Positions 1 to 7,758 are shown, counted from the first letter of the stretch. The stretch is 22,974 nt of DNA from DASUFH01 sp036274645 (GCA_036274645.1 DASUFH010000047.1:1-22974), one strand, 5' to 3'. Notes: generated by a model not told the origin, from the letters alone. Made by a program: numbers and translations.

Positions 1-738
1 CGAGTCCGGCTGGAGCGCGCGGCCCCGGCGCAGCACGCGCTTATATCGTTTCCGGATGAGGGTTCGGGCGGCGTCGGCGATTGTTGGCGCCCGGAACCGC
101 GCGAGCGCGCCGGGCGACGGTCCGCGTTCAAGAAAAGTGGCGAAACGGGTCTTCAATCGCTGGTATCGGCGTCCCGAGAGGCATGCCAGGAGTTCCCTGC
201 GCGCGGACTCCCACTGCTCTTGCAGGTAGACGTTGTAGGCGCCCAGGAGTTCGGTTTCTTCTTCGGGGATCTCCCGGGCGTACCGGCTCAGATTCTCCCG
301 GTACACGTCCAGATCGCGCACTGCGCCGATAACGCGGGCCACGCGCTGAAACTCCCGATTGGCGAGCCGCGCCAGGCGACGGGGCAGGACATCCCCGAAT
401 ACGCGCAGAGCGGCGCGCAGGCGGCGAATGGCGACGCGCATCTGGTGCGCGCCTTCGGGATCATCGCCCTGCCAGGTCCGCTGCTCTTCGGCGATCATCG
501 CCTCAAACTCCTCCAGGAGGCGTCGATACGCGAGGTACAGTAATGGATCCGCCGGAGTCACTGCGCTTCCGCGCAACGCGCGCAGGAAGGGCGTATCTTC
601 GAGTCTCGCCGGCCCGGCGGGACCGCTGACAAGGTCCGCCGGCAAATCCGGCCGCTCAACGATTTCAGGATGAGCCGACTCTTCCGATGCCGGCGGAGAT
701 TCGGGGAGCGCAAAATCGGGAGTGGAATTCGGGTTCAT
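1..738 (-). CDS. CHAD-domain protein, C-terminus beyond the left edge
   Basis: The reading frame is open from an ATG at 738 to base 1, giving 246 residues with no stop, so the C-terminus is missing. A CHAD domain (conserved histidine alpha-helical domain) begins near residue 80. It shows the hallmark HQMRVAIRRLRAALRVF at about 99-115 and RVIGAVRDLDVY at about 129-140, both rich in the basic and histidine residues that give the family its affinity for polyphosphate. Residues 1-60 are acidic, proline-rich and probably disordered. AGGAA lies 5 bases before the ATG. CHAD proteins bind polyphosphate granules and are often paired with CYTH phosphatases; no CYTH domain is visible in this part. The gene diverges from the beta-propeller gene at 954. 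The family call is firm and the cellular role is unknown. Confidence 0.88.
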   Translation of the reverse strand, partial: MNPNSTPDFALPESPPASEESAHPEIVERPDLPADLVSGPAGPARLEDTPFLRALRGSAVTPADPLLYLAYRRLLEEFEAMIAEEQRTWQGDDPEGAHQMRVAIRRLRAALRVFGDVLPRRLARLANREFQRVARVIGAVRDLDVYRENLSRYAREIPEEETELLGAYNVYLQEQWESARRELLACLSGRRYQRLKTRFATFLERGPSPGALARFRAPTIADAARTLIRKRYKRVLRRGRALQPDS

Positions 739-909
739 CGTGGTTCCTGTACCCCGCGAAATGACTTGCTATCTGCCGCCGCAGCAACACGCGTTCGCCG
801 CTGTGCCCGGGGTTGAGCACGAGTGTAGCAAATCGAAAATGTGAAGGGCGAACGCGAAAGCGACGAAAGCGCTTTTCCGGCGCGTGGAAGGCGCGCTTGG
901 AGCGGGATG

Positions 910-915
910 TACAAT
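910..915 (+). promoter_or_regulatory. putative -10 box of the beta-propeller gene
   Basis: TACAAT lies 39 bases before the ATG at 954, within GTACAATC. The same eight bases occur upstream of the CotH gene at 5781-5788. No convincing -35 hexamer is seen at the expected distance, so this rests on the -10 match and its recurrence. The rest of the 739-953 divergent spacer shows nothing else recognisable. Confidence 0.3.
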
Positions 916-953
916 CGCCCTGTCGTTTTAACGTCTGTCCGTGAGACCGAGCC

Positions 954-2330
954 ATGAAAATCAGTGGAAAGAAGCAGTGGACCCTGCGGGTGAGGCTGGC
1001 CGCCAGTCTGGTTCTCGTGATGTCCGCTTTTGCGGCCGCCGTGACGGCGGCTGAAAACTGGCCCCAGTGGCGTGGCCCATCCAGTTACGGCGTGTCTTCG
1101 GAATCGAAGCTGCCGGTGGAGTGGAATACTGAAACGAACATCGCCTGGAAGGTCGGGCTTGCCGGTCTCGGAACGTCCTCGCCAATTGTCTGGAATGACC
1201 ATGTCTTTGTGACTTCGCAGACAGGCGCCGTTCCGCTCGCGGGCGCCGGCGGTCATCCGCAGCTGGCGCGTGACGACCGGGCGCTGGCTGCGCAGGAGAA
1301 CCCGATCGGCGGCCGGCGTCTGGAAGCGGACCGCGCGGGCGCCGAAGTCTGGTTCGTCGTGGAGGCGTTTCGCCGGTCGGATGGCGCGCGCCGGTGGGAA
1401 TACCGGGTGCGCGCATCCGGGCCACTTCCCGAAGTTCATGAAAAACACAACCTGGCCACGCCAACGCCCGTGACGGATGGCGAGCGGGTTTATGCGTGGT
1501 TTGGCAACGGCCAGCTCGTCGCGCTGGATATGAATGGCCGGCTGGTCTGGTCGCGCCATCTCGGCCTGGAATATTCGCGGTTTCAGACGCAGTGGGGCCA
1601 TGGCAGCTCGCCGGCGTTGCACGGCGATCTTCTGATTCTGCTGTGCGACCATCTCACCGACGCGTACCTGCTTGCGCTGGACGCGCGCACGGGACGCGAA
1701 CGCTGGAAGGTGAATCGCGGCGACGGCCGCGTCTCGCACAGCACGCCGCTGGTGGTTCCGGGTCCGCGGGGGCCCGAGCTGGTGGTGAACTCGTCAGAAC
1801 GTATTGACGCCTATGATCCGGTCACGGGCAGGCTGCTGTGGTACACCGGAACCGAGCGGCAGACACCCATTCCAACCGCCGTGTTCCACGACGGCCATAT
1901 CTATATCAGCCGGGGATATCGCAACAGCGACTATATGGCCATCCGGCCGGGCGGCAGCGGCGATGTGACCCGTACGCACATTGAATGGCGACAGGATTCG
2001 GGCGCCTCCTATGTGCCTTCACTCGTCTACTACGACGGCTTGCTGTACATGACGAACGAAGTTGGCGTCGTCACGTGCGCGGACGCGCGTACAGGGGAAC
2101 GTGTCTGGCGTCAGCGGCTCTCCGGAGTATTCTTTGCCTCCCCTGTCGCCGCGGCCGGCAAAATCTATATGGTGAGCGAAACCGGAGAAACCTTCGTGCT
2201 GCGCGCCGGCCGGACGCCCGAACTGCTCGCAACAAATGATCTCGGCGAGCGCTTCCTCGCTTCACCCGCGATTTCGGGCGGTCACATCTTTCTGCGCAGC
2301 GATCGCAGCCTGTTTGCGATCGGCTCATAA
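954..2330 (+). CDS. secreted PQQ-type beta-propeller repeat protein
   Basis: The protein has 458 residues. It starts with a clear signal peptide: basic residues up to about 14, then the hydrophobic stretch LAASLVLVMSAFAAAV, with likely cleavage just before ENWPQWRGP near residue 34. The mature protein is made of PQQ/BamB-like blade repeats, for example VYAWFGNGQLVALDMNGRLV (about 178-197), YLLALDARTGRERWKV and RIDAYDPVTGRLLWYTG. WPQWRGP followed by TNIAWKVGLAGLGTSSPIVW is typical of secreted beta-propeller proteins common in Acidobacteriota and Planctomycetota. These are usually annotated as PQQ-binding-like, but no dehydrogenase catalytic domain is present and true PQQ binding is not shown. 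It stands alone between a divergent and a convergent gene, so context does not give a substrate. A scaffold or periplasmic binding role is as likely as an enzyme. Confidence 0.88.
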   Translation: MKISGKKQWTLRVRLAASLVLVMSAFAAAVTAAENWPQWRGPSSYGVSSESKLPVEWNTETNIAWKVGLAGLGTSSPIVWNDHVFVTSQTGAVPLAGAGGHPQLARDDRALAAQENPIGGRRLEADRAGAEVWFVVEAFRRSDGARRWEYRVRASGPLPEVHEKHNLATPTPVTDGERVYAWFGNGQLVALDMNGRLVWSRHLGLEYSRFQTQWGHGSSPALHGDLLILLCDHLTDAYLLALDARTGRERWKVNRGDGRVSHSTPLVVPGPRGPELVVNSSERIDAYDPVTGRLLWYTGTERQTPIPTAVFHDGHIYISRGYRNSDYMAIRPGGSGDVTRTHIEWRQDSGASYVPSLVYYDGLLYMTNEVGVVTCADARTGERVWRQRLSGVFFASPVAAAGKIYMVSETGETFVLRAGRTPELLATNDLGERFLASPAISGGHIFLRSDRSLFAIGS

Positions 2331-2343
2331 AGTCGCTCTGGTA

Positions 2344-2363
2344 GGGGATGTCTATGACCGCCC
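2344..2363. repeat. palindromic intergenic repeat, degenerate copy 1
   Basis: Read on the minus strand this is GGGCGGTCATAGACATCCCC. It differs at two positions from the copy at 3911-3930, and the changes shorten the stem. It lies 14 bases past the stop of the beta-propeller gene, in the convergent junction with the dehydrogenase gene. Confidence 0.55.
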
Positions 2364-2417
2364 GGCGTCTCAGGGTGACACTCTGTGAAATACGAGATTT
2401 CCACCCCGAAACATCGT

Positions 2418-2437
2418 GGGCGGTCATCGACCGCCCC
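2418..2437. repeat. palindromic intergenic repeat, copy 2
   Basis: GGGCGGTC and GACCGCCC form a perfect 8-bp stem around an ATC loop, followed by an extra C. It lies 6 bases beyond the stop of the dehydrogenase gene, so it could act as a bidirectional transcription stop or an mRNA 3'-end stabiliser. No T-tract follows it, which argues against a standard intrinsic terminator. Confidence 0.65.
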
Positions 2438-2443
2438 TGCATT

Positions 2444-3385
2444 TCAGCGGAGGCTCTTTTCCAGACGGTCGAGCACACGCATGGCCGGCAACACCTGCGC
2501 GACGCTCGAGTTTGGTTCACGGCCTTCCTTGATTGCGGCGATGAACTCGCGGTCCTGCAGTTCGATACCGTCCATCGAGACATCCACTTTGGAGACGTCG
2601 ATCTTCTGTTCCTTGCCGTCGACCAGATCGTCGTAACGCGCAATGTAGGTGCCGTTGTCGCAGATGTAGCGGAAGAACGTTCCCAGCGGTCCCTCGTTAT
2701 TGAAGGACAGCGCGAGGGTGCAGACTGCGCCGGAGGGCGTCTTCATGCTGACGCTCATATCCATGGCGATGCCCAGTTCGGGATGGATCGGTCCCTGGAA
2801 CGCGTTCACTTCCGACGGCTCCTCTCCGGTCTGGTAGATGAACTGATCGACGGTATGACAGGCGTGATGCCAGAGCAGGTGATCCGTCCAGCTGCGGGGT
2901 TTGCCTTCCGCGTTCATGTTGGTGCGCCGGAAGAAGAAGGTTTGAACGACGAAATGCTGCAGCTGGAGTTCTCCGGCCTGGATTCGTTTGTGGATCCACT
3001 GGTGGCTGGGGTTGAACCGCCGGGTGTGGCCGCCCATGGCGATGAGGCCGGTTTCCTTCTGGACCGCCAGGACACGTTCGGCGTCGGCGAGTGAATCCGC
3101 GATCGGAATCTCGATTTCAACATGTTTGCCGGCGCGCATCACTTCGATGGCCTGCGAGGCGTGTACCTGGGTTGGCGAGGTGAGGATGGCCGCCTCCACC
3201 CCCGGCTCGCGGAGCGCTTCGGCCAGGCTCGTGGTCCAGCGCGGAATGCCGTATTTTTTGGCGACGGCTTCGGTTGTTTCGGGAACGCGTCCGACAATGA
3301 CCGCGACCTCGGCTCCCGGTATCCGGGCAATCCCGTCGAGGTGTTTTTTGGCAAAAGCGCCCGTACCGACCATGCAAAGTTTCAT
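2444..3385 (-). CDS. Gfo/Idh/MocA-family NAD(P)-dependent dehydrogenase, LigC-like
   Basis: The protein has 313 residues. The N-terminal Rossmann fold is shown by MKLCMVGTGAFAKKH with a GxGxxA-like turn. The C-terminal substrate domain carries HTRRFNPSHQWIHKRI, RSWTDHLLWHHACHTVDQF and GPLGTFFRYICDNGTYIARY. As I recall the family, these blocks match 4-carboxy-2-hydroxymuconate-6-semialdehyde dehydrogenase (LigC/PmdC) of protocatechuate 4,5-cleavage better than sugar dehydrogenases. The usual EKP motif reads EIP here (VEIEIPIADS), so the lysine typical of sugar-oxidising members is absent. The frame extends 22 codons further upstream, but the ATG at 3385 is preceded by GGAGG at 7 bases and starts exactly at the Rossmann strand. 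No other aromatic-degradation gene is nearby, so the substrate remains inferred. Confidence 0.88.
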   Translation of the reverse strand: MKLCMVGTGAFAKKHLDGIARIPGAEVAVIVGRVPETTEAVAKKYGIPRWTTSLAEALREPGVEAAILTSPTQVHASQAIEVMRAGKHVEIEIPIADSLADAERVLAVQKETGLIAMGGHTRRFNPSHQWIHKRIQAGELQLQHFVVQTFFFRRTNMNAEGKPRSWTDHLLWHHACHTVDQFIYQTGEEPSEVNAFQGPIHPELGIAMDMSVSMKTPSGAVCTLALSFNNEGPLGTFFRYICDNGTYIARYDDLVDGKEQKIDVSKVDVSMDGIELQDREFIAAIKEGREPNSSVAQVLPAMRVLDRLEKSLR

Positions 3386-3392
3386 ATGATTG

Positions 3393-3397
3393 CCTCC
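3393..3397 (-). promoter_or_regulatory. ribosome binding site of the dehydrogenase gene
   Basis: CCTCC on the plus strand reads GGAGG on the coding strand, 7 bases before the ATG at 3385. It decides the start against the longer open frame that begins at 3451. Confidence 0.7.
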
Positions 3398-3450
3398 GGC
3401 TGTTGGATTCAAGCCGATAAGGATAACCAATAAGGTGGGTGACTTCGACA

Positions 3451-3849
3451 ATGAACTGGCTCATCAAGGAAGAACCGGAACACTACAGTTTCGATGATCT
3501 GACGCGCGACGGCCGTACGGCCTGGACGGGCGTGCGCAATCCGGTTGCGCAGAAGAACCTCCAGGCCATGCGCAAGGGGGATCGCGTTTTCTACTACCAC
3601 ACCGGAAAAGTGAAGGCGGTGATCGGTGTGGCCCGGGTGGCCGGCGCGCCGTATCCGGATCCGGAGTATCCGGCCGGCAAGTTTTACGCCGTGGATATCG
3701 AGCCGGTGAAGAAGCTGAAATCGCCGGTGACGCTGGCGGCGGTGAAGGCGGACAAGGCGTTTGCGTCGTTTCCGCTGGTGCGCATTGGAAGGCTTTCGGT
3801 CATGCCGGTGACCGATGAGGAATGGAAGCGGATTGAGTCGATGGCGTGA
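3451..3849 (+). CDS. EVE-domain protein
   Basis: The protein has 132 residues, the usual length for a stand-alone EVE protein related to eukaryotic thymocyte nuclear protein 1. It shows the family opening MNWLIKEEPEHYSFDDL, then the WTGVRNPVAQKNL block at about 31-43, GDRVFYYHTGKVKAVIGVA at about 49-67, and the C-terminal RIGRLSVMPV and MTDEEW-like end. EVE domains share the PUA-like fold and are thought to read modified bases in DNA or RNA; many occur near restriction systems. Here it lies 3.9 kb from the defence genes, divergent from the dehydrogenase with a 65-base spacer. A GTG at 3439 would add four residues; the ATG at 3451 fits the family start better. Function beyond modified-base binding is not shown. 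Confidence 0.9.
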   Translation: MNWLIKEEPEHYSFDDLTRDGRTAWTGVRNPVAQKNLQAMRKGDRVFYYHTGKVKAVIGVARVAGAPYPDPEYPAGKFYAVDIEPVKKLKSPVTLAAVKADKAFASFPLVRIGRLSVMPVTDEEWKRIESMA

Positions 3850-3910
3850 CGGTGTGATGGCTCAGCCCGGCCAAGAGAAATCGGTACGCTTTGCGATATT
3901 CGAAGGTATT

Positions 3911-3930
3911 GGGCGGTCATAGACCGCCCC
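3911..3930. repeat. palindromic intergenic repeat, copy 3
   Basis: GGGCGGTC and GACCGCCC form a perfect 8-bp stem around an ATA loop, followed by an extra C. It is identical to copy 2 except for one loop base. It sits in the convergent junction of the EVE and DEAD-box helicase genes (3850-3967), 38 bases from the helicase stop. Confidence 0.65.
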
Positions 3931-3967
3931 GACATTGGGGCAGGGAGAGGGGAGGCAAGCCTTCCCA

Positions 3968-5392
3968 CTACCGCCGTCTTCGTCGCCGTCCCCCTTCAGG
4001 GGGCCTGGGCGCCACCCGTTCCGGTTCGTATCGTTCTTCCTCCGGTTGCGGGGGCGGGGCGTGCAATGTCTGCTGGTAATAGTCATCGAGCAGCATGGCC
4101 AGCAGCGCGGATTCCTCCGGACTCTCCGCCAGTTCGCGCGCCAGCCGGCCAAAGCGGCGGCTGCGTTCAATCTGAACCATGTCGCGCTGGCGGAGCCGGG
4201 CTTCCAGCAGCGCGGTGACGCGCTGGGTCACGATCTGCTGGACGTCGAGGTCGGTGGGCAGTGATTTTTCTTGCAGGTCGATCTTGTACTGTTTGGCGAT
4301 CCGGAGCAGGTTCAGCTTCTCCAGATCCGTCACCAGTGAGATCGCGACGCCGGAAGCGCCGGCGCGTCCGGTGCGGCCCGCGCGATGGATGTAGCTTTCC
4401 GGATCCTCAGGCGTTTCGTACTGGATCACGTGCGACAGTTCGGGAATATCGAGCCCGCGGGCGGCCATATCGGTGGCCACGAGGAACCGGAGGGTTCCGC
4501 GACGCACCCGGTCCAGGACACGTTCGCGGCTCTGTTGCGCCAGGTCCGCGCTGATCTCATCCGCGTCGTAGCCGAACCGCTGGAGCACAACGGCCACGTA
4601 GTGCACTTTGACCTTCGTATTACAGAAGATGATTGCAGACGTCGGGTTTTCGATTTCGATCACGCGCACGAGCGCCCGGTCCTTTTCCATGCCGGGCACG
4701 GTAAAGAACACGTGCTCGGTGCTGGCCACGTGAACCTGTTCGCCGCTCAGCGACACCAGTTCCGGATCGTCAATGAACTGGTTTGCGGTCCGGATGACAT
4801 CGGCGGGAAACGTCGCTGAGAACATCGACGTGTGAACGTGCCGGCGCGGCAGGTAGTTCTGAACCGCCTTCATGTCGGGATAGAAACCCATCGACAGCAT
4901 GCGGTCGGCCTCGTCGAAAATGAACATCCGGATGTCTTCGAGCGAGAGCGTGCGCCGCAGCAGGTGGTCGAGGATGCGGCCCGGTGTGCCGACCACGATG
5001 TGCGCTCCCTGGCGGAGCGCGTCGATCTGGGCGCCGTAGCCGACACCGCCGTAGACCGCCACCGCGCGGAGCTCGCCGCCGCACATGGTGTCCACGGCCT
5101 GAAAGACCTGGCGCGCGAGTTCGCGTGTGGGGACCAGCACGAGGGCCTGGCAGACCGCCTGCGACGGATCGAGTTTTTCGATCATCGGCAGGACGAAGGC
5201 GCCGGTCTTTCCGGAGCCCGTTCGCGCCTGGATCATCATTCCGCGGCCGGCCAGCAGATAGGGAATGGCTCGCGCCTGAACGGGCATCAACGATTTCCAC
5301 CCGGCGCGTTCGGCCGCCTGGCGGAGACGCTCAGGCAGCTGTTCGAATGTGATGTCGGGCAGGGGACTATGCAGATTTTCCGTGTCGCTCAA
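3968..5392 (-). CDS. DEAD-box ATP-dependent RNA helicase
   Basis: From a TTG at 5392 the protein has 474 residues. All DEAD-box motifs are intact: Q motif ITFEQL with VQARAIP (14-44), motif I ARTGSGKT (56-63), Ia PTRELA (88-93), Ib GTPGR (135-139), II DEAD (160-163), III SAT, IV IIFCNTK, V ATDMAARGLDIP and VI HRAGRTGRAG. The C-terminus ends in a basic tail of six arginines, as in RhlE/CsdA-like enzymes, and likely helps RNA binding. It unwinds RNA duplexes with ATP in ribosome assembly or RNA decay. The start is uncertain: no ATG lies near the Q motif, the frame stays open to 6136, and the next ATG (5554) would add an arginine-rich extension of low complexity. TTG at 5392 starts the protein 13 residues before the Q motif, as is usual. 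It converges with the EVE gene. Confidence 0.93.
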   Translation of the reverse strand: MSDTENLHSPLPDITFEQLPERLRQAAERAGWKSLMPVQARAIPYLLAGRGMMIQARTGSGKTGAFVLPMIEKLDPSQAVCQALVLVPTRELARQVFQAVDTMCGGELRAVAVYGGVGYGAQIDALRQGAHIVVGTPGRILDHLLRRTLSLEDIRMFIFDEADRMLSMGFYPDMKAVQNYLPRRHVHTSMFSATFPADVIRTANQFIDDPELVSLSGEQVHVASTEHVFFTVPGMEKDRALVRVIEIENPTSAIIFCNTKVKVHYVAVVLQRFGYDADEISADLAQQSRERVLDRVRRGTLRFLVATDMAARGLDIPELSHVIQYETPEDPESYIHRAGRTGRAGASGVAISLVTDLEKLNLLRIAKQYKIDLQEKSLPTDLDVQQIVTQRVTALLEARLRQRDMVQIERSRRFGRLARELAESPEESALLAMLLDDYYQQTLHAPPPQPEEERYEPERVAPRPPEGGRRRRRR

Positions 5393-5761
5393 TAGAAAAG
5401 ACTCGCTGTGGGATGAACGTGAATGTGTTGGATCAGGAATCCCTCGGAACTCCGTTCGAAATCTCCGGCGCCGCGGCGCTCCATTGCGTTTGCCGCGGCC
5501 GGCCTGCTGTTCAGGGCGACGGCCATCAATCGGGGCCAGACCGCCTGGACTCATGACGCCGCGTCCCAAAATGGAACATCGCGCAGCGTTCATGTGTTCC
5601 AGAGTATACCCCTGATCGACGCCAGGCTGGCGCGAAACGCGCTCCAGGACGCGACGGGGCAATTCGCGACTGCCCGCGACCGGCGTCAGGCGGACCGGAA
5701 GAAGGTGGTTGCGCCGGCGCGCCCTGTTGCGCCAAATTATTAGCCGATAACCGTTCCCCCA

Positions 5762-5782
5762 ACGCCGGCCGAAGACCGGCGT
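5762..5782. repeat. intergenic hairpin
   Basis: ACGCCGG and CCGGCGT form a 7-bp stem around the 7-base loop CCGAAGA. It has no T-tract and a different sequence from the GGGCGGTC repeats. It directly abuts the TACAAT box, so it could be a repeat element or an operator-like site. Only one copy was noticed in the window. Confidence 0.4.
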
Positions 5783-5787
5783 ACAAT
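5782..5787 (+). promoter_or_regulatory. putative -10 box of the CotH gene
   Basis: TACAAT within GTACAATC, the same eight bases as upstream of the beta-propeller gene. It lies 74 bases before the ATG at 5861. No clear -35 was found because the hairpin occupies the space just upstream. Confidence 0.3.
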
Positions 5788-5860
5788 CGAAGGCACTCCA
5801 TCGCAGGAACACAACTGTGTCGGATTGCGAACTGCCCATCGAACGGAGGTTCCGCCGGCC

Positions 5861-7117
5861 ATGCTCAATCGCGGCGCGACGCTGCTGATGACACTGCTCA
5901 TGCTCTCGGTCGTGGCGATCGCGCAACGGCGCGGCGGCGCGGAGGAACCGGATATTTTCGGACTGACCACGCTCCACCACGTCCGAGTGAGTATCTCGCG
6001 TGACGAATGGGCCGCGCTGCAGACAAGCAATGGCCGGGGCGGAGGCCGGGGCCAGCCCGGCAAGGACTACACGGATTCCAATGGCCGGATGGTTCATGTG
6101 GGCGGCGGTTTTCAGGGCTACTATCCCTGGGTTCACGCGGACCTGCTGCTCGACGATGTCGAGGTGAAAGACGCCGGCCTGCGCTATCGGGGAAACTTCA
6201 GCTTCACACAGTCATCCGCCGCCAATCCCCTTCGCGCCAACTTCAAGGTAAAAACGGACCTGTTTAGCGGCGCAGGCGACTGGCGCGGCGTCAAAACACT
6301 CAACTTCAACGCCGGGGTGCTGGATCCGTCGCTCATGTGCGAAGCGATGGCTTTCGCCCTGTTCCGGGCGGCGGGCGTGCCGGCCTCACGGATGGCGTAT
6401 GCCGAAATCACCTTCCGGGCGCCGGAGGTTTACGCGGACACGCCCGGAGGCCTGTATCTGCTCGTTGAAAACGTCAACAAGCGATTTCTCAAACGCGCTC
6501 TACCTCCCGGTGGCGGACTCCTGTTCAAGCCGGAAGGATTGCGCGGCGGCATTCAGTTTCAGGGCGAAGGCTGGGCGTCCTACGAGAATCTGTTGCGCCC
6601 CAATCGCGAAACGACGCCGGAGGAACAGCGGCGCGTGATCGACTTTGCGCGGCTCATTTCCCAGGGGGACGACGAGGCGTTTCGGACCCGTATCGGCGCG
6701 TATCTCGACATCGACGAGTTTCTGCGCTTCGTGGCGGTCCATGCGTTCATCGTGAATACGGACAGCTATATCGCCAGCTACCACAACTACTACCTGTATC
6801 TGGATCCGAAGGACGACCGGTTCCGCTTCATTCCGTGGGACCAGGACCTTTCGTTGGGGACGCGCGGCGCCACCTACGATATGCAGCGGCCGTATACGGG
6901 TAATCATCCGCTGATTTCCCGGTTGCTGGACGACCCGGCCGTCGCCGAGCAGTACCGGGCGATCCTGAAGGAACTGAGCGAAAAAATTTTCACGGGCCCG
7001 GGGCTTCACCGGTTGATCGATGAACTGGAACAGCGGGCCGGCGACGGCCGTGGGGCTCCGCTCCGCAGCTTCGTCGATTCACGAGTGTCGTCTCTGCAGA
7101 AACTCGTGGCGCCGTAG
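5861..7117 (+). CDS. secreted CotH kinase family protein
   Basis: The protein has 418 residues. An N-terminal signal peptide (MLNRGATLLMTLLMLSVVAI) ends near AQRR. CotH features follow: LRYRGNFSF (about 107-115), a block near residue 130 with KVKTDLF and WRGVKTLNFN, GLYLLVENVNKRFLKR, then NTDSYIASYHNYYLYLDP and the active-site-like FRFIPWDQDLSLGT near residues 325-338. CotH proteins are atypical protein kinases, first known from spore coats and frequent in secreted proteins of environmental bacteria. In that family the Asp pair in WDxDLS contributes to catalysis and is present here. A TTG at 5825 would add 12 residues and break the signal peptide, so the ATG at 5861 is preferred. The gene is monocistronic and the last of the ordinary chromosomal part. 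Its substrate is unknown. Confidence 0.9.
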   Translation: MLNRGATLLMTLLMLSVVAIAQRRGGAEEPDIFGLTTLHHVRVSISRDEWAALQTSNGRGGGRGQPGKDYTDSNGRMVHVGGGFQGYYPWVHADLLLDDVEVKDAGLRYRGNFSFTQSSAANPLRANFKVKTDLFSGAGDWRGVKTLNFNAGVLDPSLMCEAMAFALFRAAGVPASRMAYAEITFRAPEVYADTPGGLYLLVENVNKRFLKRALPPGGGLLFKPEGLRGGIQFQGEGWASYENLLRPNRETTPEEQRRVIDFARLISQGDDEAFRTRIGAYLDIDEFLRFVAVHAFIVNTDSYIASYHNYYLYLDPKDDRFRFIPWDQDLSLGTRGATYDMQRPYTGNHPLISRLLDDPAVAEQYRAILKELSEKIFTGPGLHRLIDELEQRAGDGRGAPLRSFVDSRVSSLQKLVAP

Positions 7118-7211
7118 CTTCGGCTGTCAACTGTCAAATGTTGTGATGTCGAATGTCCAATGTACCTGACCCACTGTCCCACTGAACCAATCTCCCTTAA
7201 CGCCCCAATAA

Positions 7212-7352
7212 GTGTCGGAGAAACTGTGTGCGCATGATCTCACTCGACGTTCCCGAAAGCGTGCCCCGCGTCTCTGGGAGAGACTCCAGAGGCGTCCCCC
7301 ACGGAGGAACTGGGAAACTGACGCGTGTGCGGGGGGAGATTGGCTCAAGTGA
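7212..7352 (+). CDS. possible 46-residue basic micro-ORF
   Basis: It starts with GTG and ends with TGA, very rich in arginine (for example RRSRKRAPRLWERLQRRPPR), and is not recognised. Its TGA overlaps the GTG of the next micro-ORF by 4 bases (GTGA), which is the main reason to list it. There is no clear ribosome binding site. Arginine-rich translations are also what random GC-rich DNA gives, so it may be chance. Confidence 0.15.
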   Translation: MSEKLCAHDLTRRSRKRAPRLWERLQRRPPRRNWETDACAGGDWLK

Positions 7353-7501
7353 GGGACGGCCCCGAAGCGGTAGAGGGCATTGAGGCGACCGCCCTCGCAA
7401 GCTTTGATGATGCCGTTGCCTGGTCTACGATCGCCCCGGCCAGAATTCAAGAGGCTCTTGAAGCTGATGCGACTGATGAATACGAAGAAGACGAGATATA
7501 A
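7349..7501 (+). CDS. possible 50-residue acidic micro-ORF
   Basis: From GTG at 7349 to TAA the translation is not low-complexity. It contains IEATALASFDDAVAWSTIAP and ends in the acidic tail DATDEYEEDEI. A GGGGGGAGA run lies about 9 bases before the GTG. It overlaps the preceding micro-ORF by 4 bases and is followed 12 bases later, in the same frame, by the micro-ORF at 7514. The acidic C-terminus resembles those of small antitoxins or phage-type proteins, but no family is recognised. It could also be the tail of a decayed gene. Confidence 0.28.
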   Translation: MRDGPEAVEGIEATALASFDDAVAWSTIAPARIQEALEADATDEYEEDEI

Positions 7502-7513
7502 AGCTGAAGACGA

Positions 7514-7693
7514 GTGTTCCGTCTGTTTCGGGGACTCGAAGGTTTCCGTATCGTCCGTTTAAGCGGGAAAATCCTTAATAAAGAGATTGTCGCCATAACG
7601 TTCTCAGCGACGATTGCCGATCGCCTTTACGAGCTGTCCAGCAGGTTGGGATCTGAGCGGAAATCCCCAATGCACGAAAACCGACATGATTGA
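7514..7693 (+). CDS. possible 59-residue micro-ORF upstream of the helicase
   Basis: From GTG at 7514 to TGA at 7691-7693. The translation looks protein-like, with alternating hydrophobic and charged residues, for example GFRIVRLSGKILNKEIVAIT and a helix-like ADRLYELSSRLGSE. It is not recognised. It ends about 80 bases before the helicase GTG. Its composition is more AT-rich than the flanking genes. No strong ribosome binding site is seen. It may be a small accessory or regulator gene of the operon, or a remnant. Confidence 0.32.
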   Translation: MFRLFRGLEGFRIVRLSGKILNKEIVAITFSATIADRLYELSSRLGSERKSPMHENRHD

Positions 7694-7729
7694 TCTGCAC
7701 TGAACGCAGTGGCGTGATAACCTTCCCCC

Positions 7730-7758
7730 TCTTCGGGTCGCGAAGAAGCTTATTTTTT
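7730..7758 (+). terminator. terminator- or attenuator-like hairpin before the helicase gene
   Basis: TCTTCG and CGAAGA form a 6-bp stem around GGTCG, followed after a few bases by TTATTTTTTG with six T in a row. It lies in the leader 15 bases before the GTG at 7774. The stem is short, so termination would be weak. If functional it would end transcripts of the micro-ORFs or attenuate the defence operon. It also makes a helicase start at the upstream TTG (7690) less likely. Confidence 0.33.

Larger units (their letters stand above)
5393..5860. other. intergenic region between divergent helicase and CotH genes
   Basis: These 468 bases hold no convincing gene. They contain the start region of the minus-strand helicase, a 7-bp-stem hairpin at 5762-5782, a TACAAT box at 5782-5787 and a GGAGG 11 bases before the CotH ATG. 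The helicase frame is open across the region, but its translation there is arginine- and proline-rich with no family signature. Confidence 0.5.

Noticed and set aside
735..1739. Minus-strand open frame of 334 codons opposite the beta-propeller gene
   Set aside because: The plus strand has a signal peptide and blade repeats; the minus translation has no family features and would also run into the CHAD gene start.
2348..3094. Plus-strand open frame of 248 codons opposite the dehydrogenase gene
   Set aside because: Shadow frame; the minus strand carries the Rossmann and substrate-domain motifs with GGAGG at the start.
5393..6136. N-terminal extension of the DEAD-box helicase up to 6136
   Set aside because: It would overlap the CotH gene on the other strand, and its translation lacks any helicase or localisation signal. 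The helicase fold begins right after 5392.
7127..7450. Minus-strand open frame of 107 codons in the boundary region
   Set aside because: Arginine- and serine-rich translation without motifs and no ribosome binding site; considered a chance frame, with lower credibility than the plus-strand micro-ORFs.
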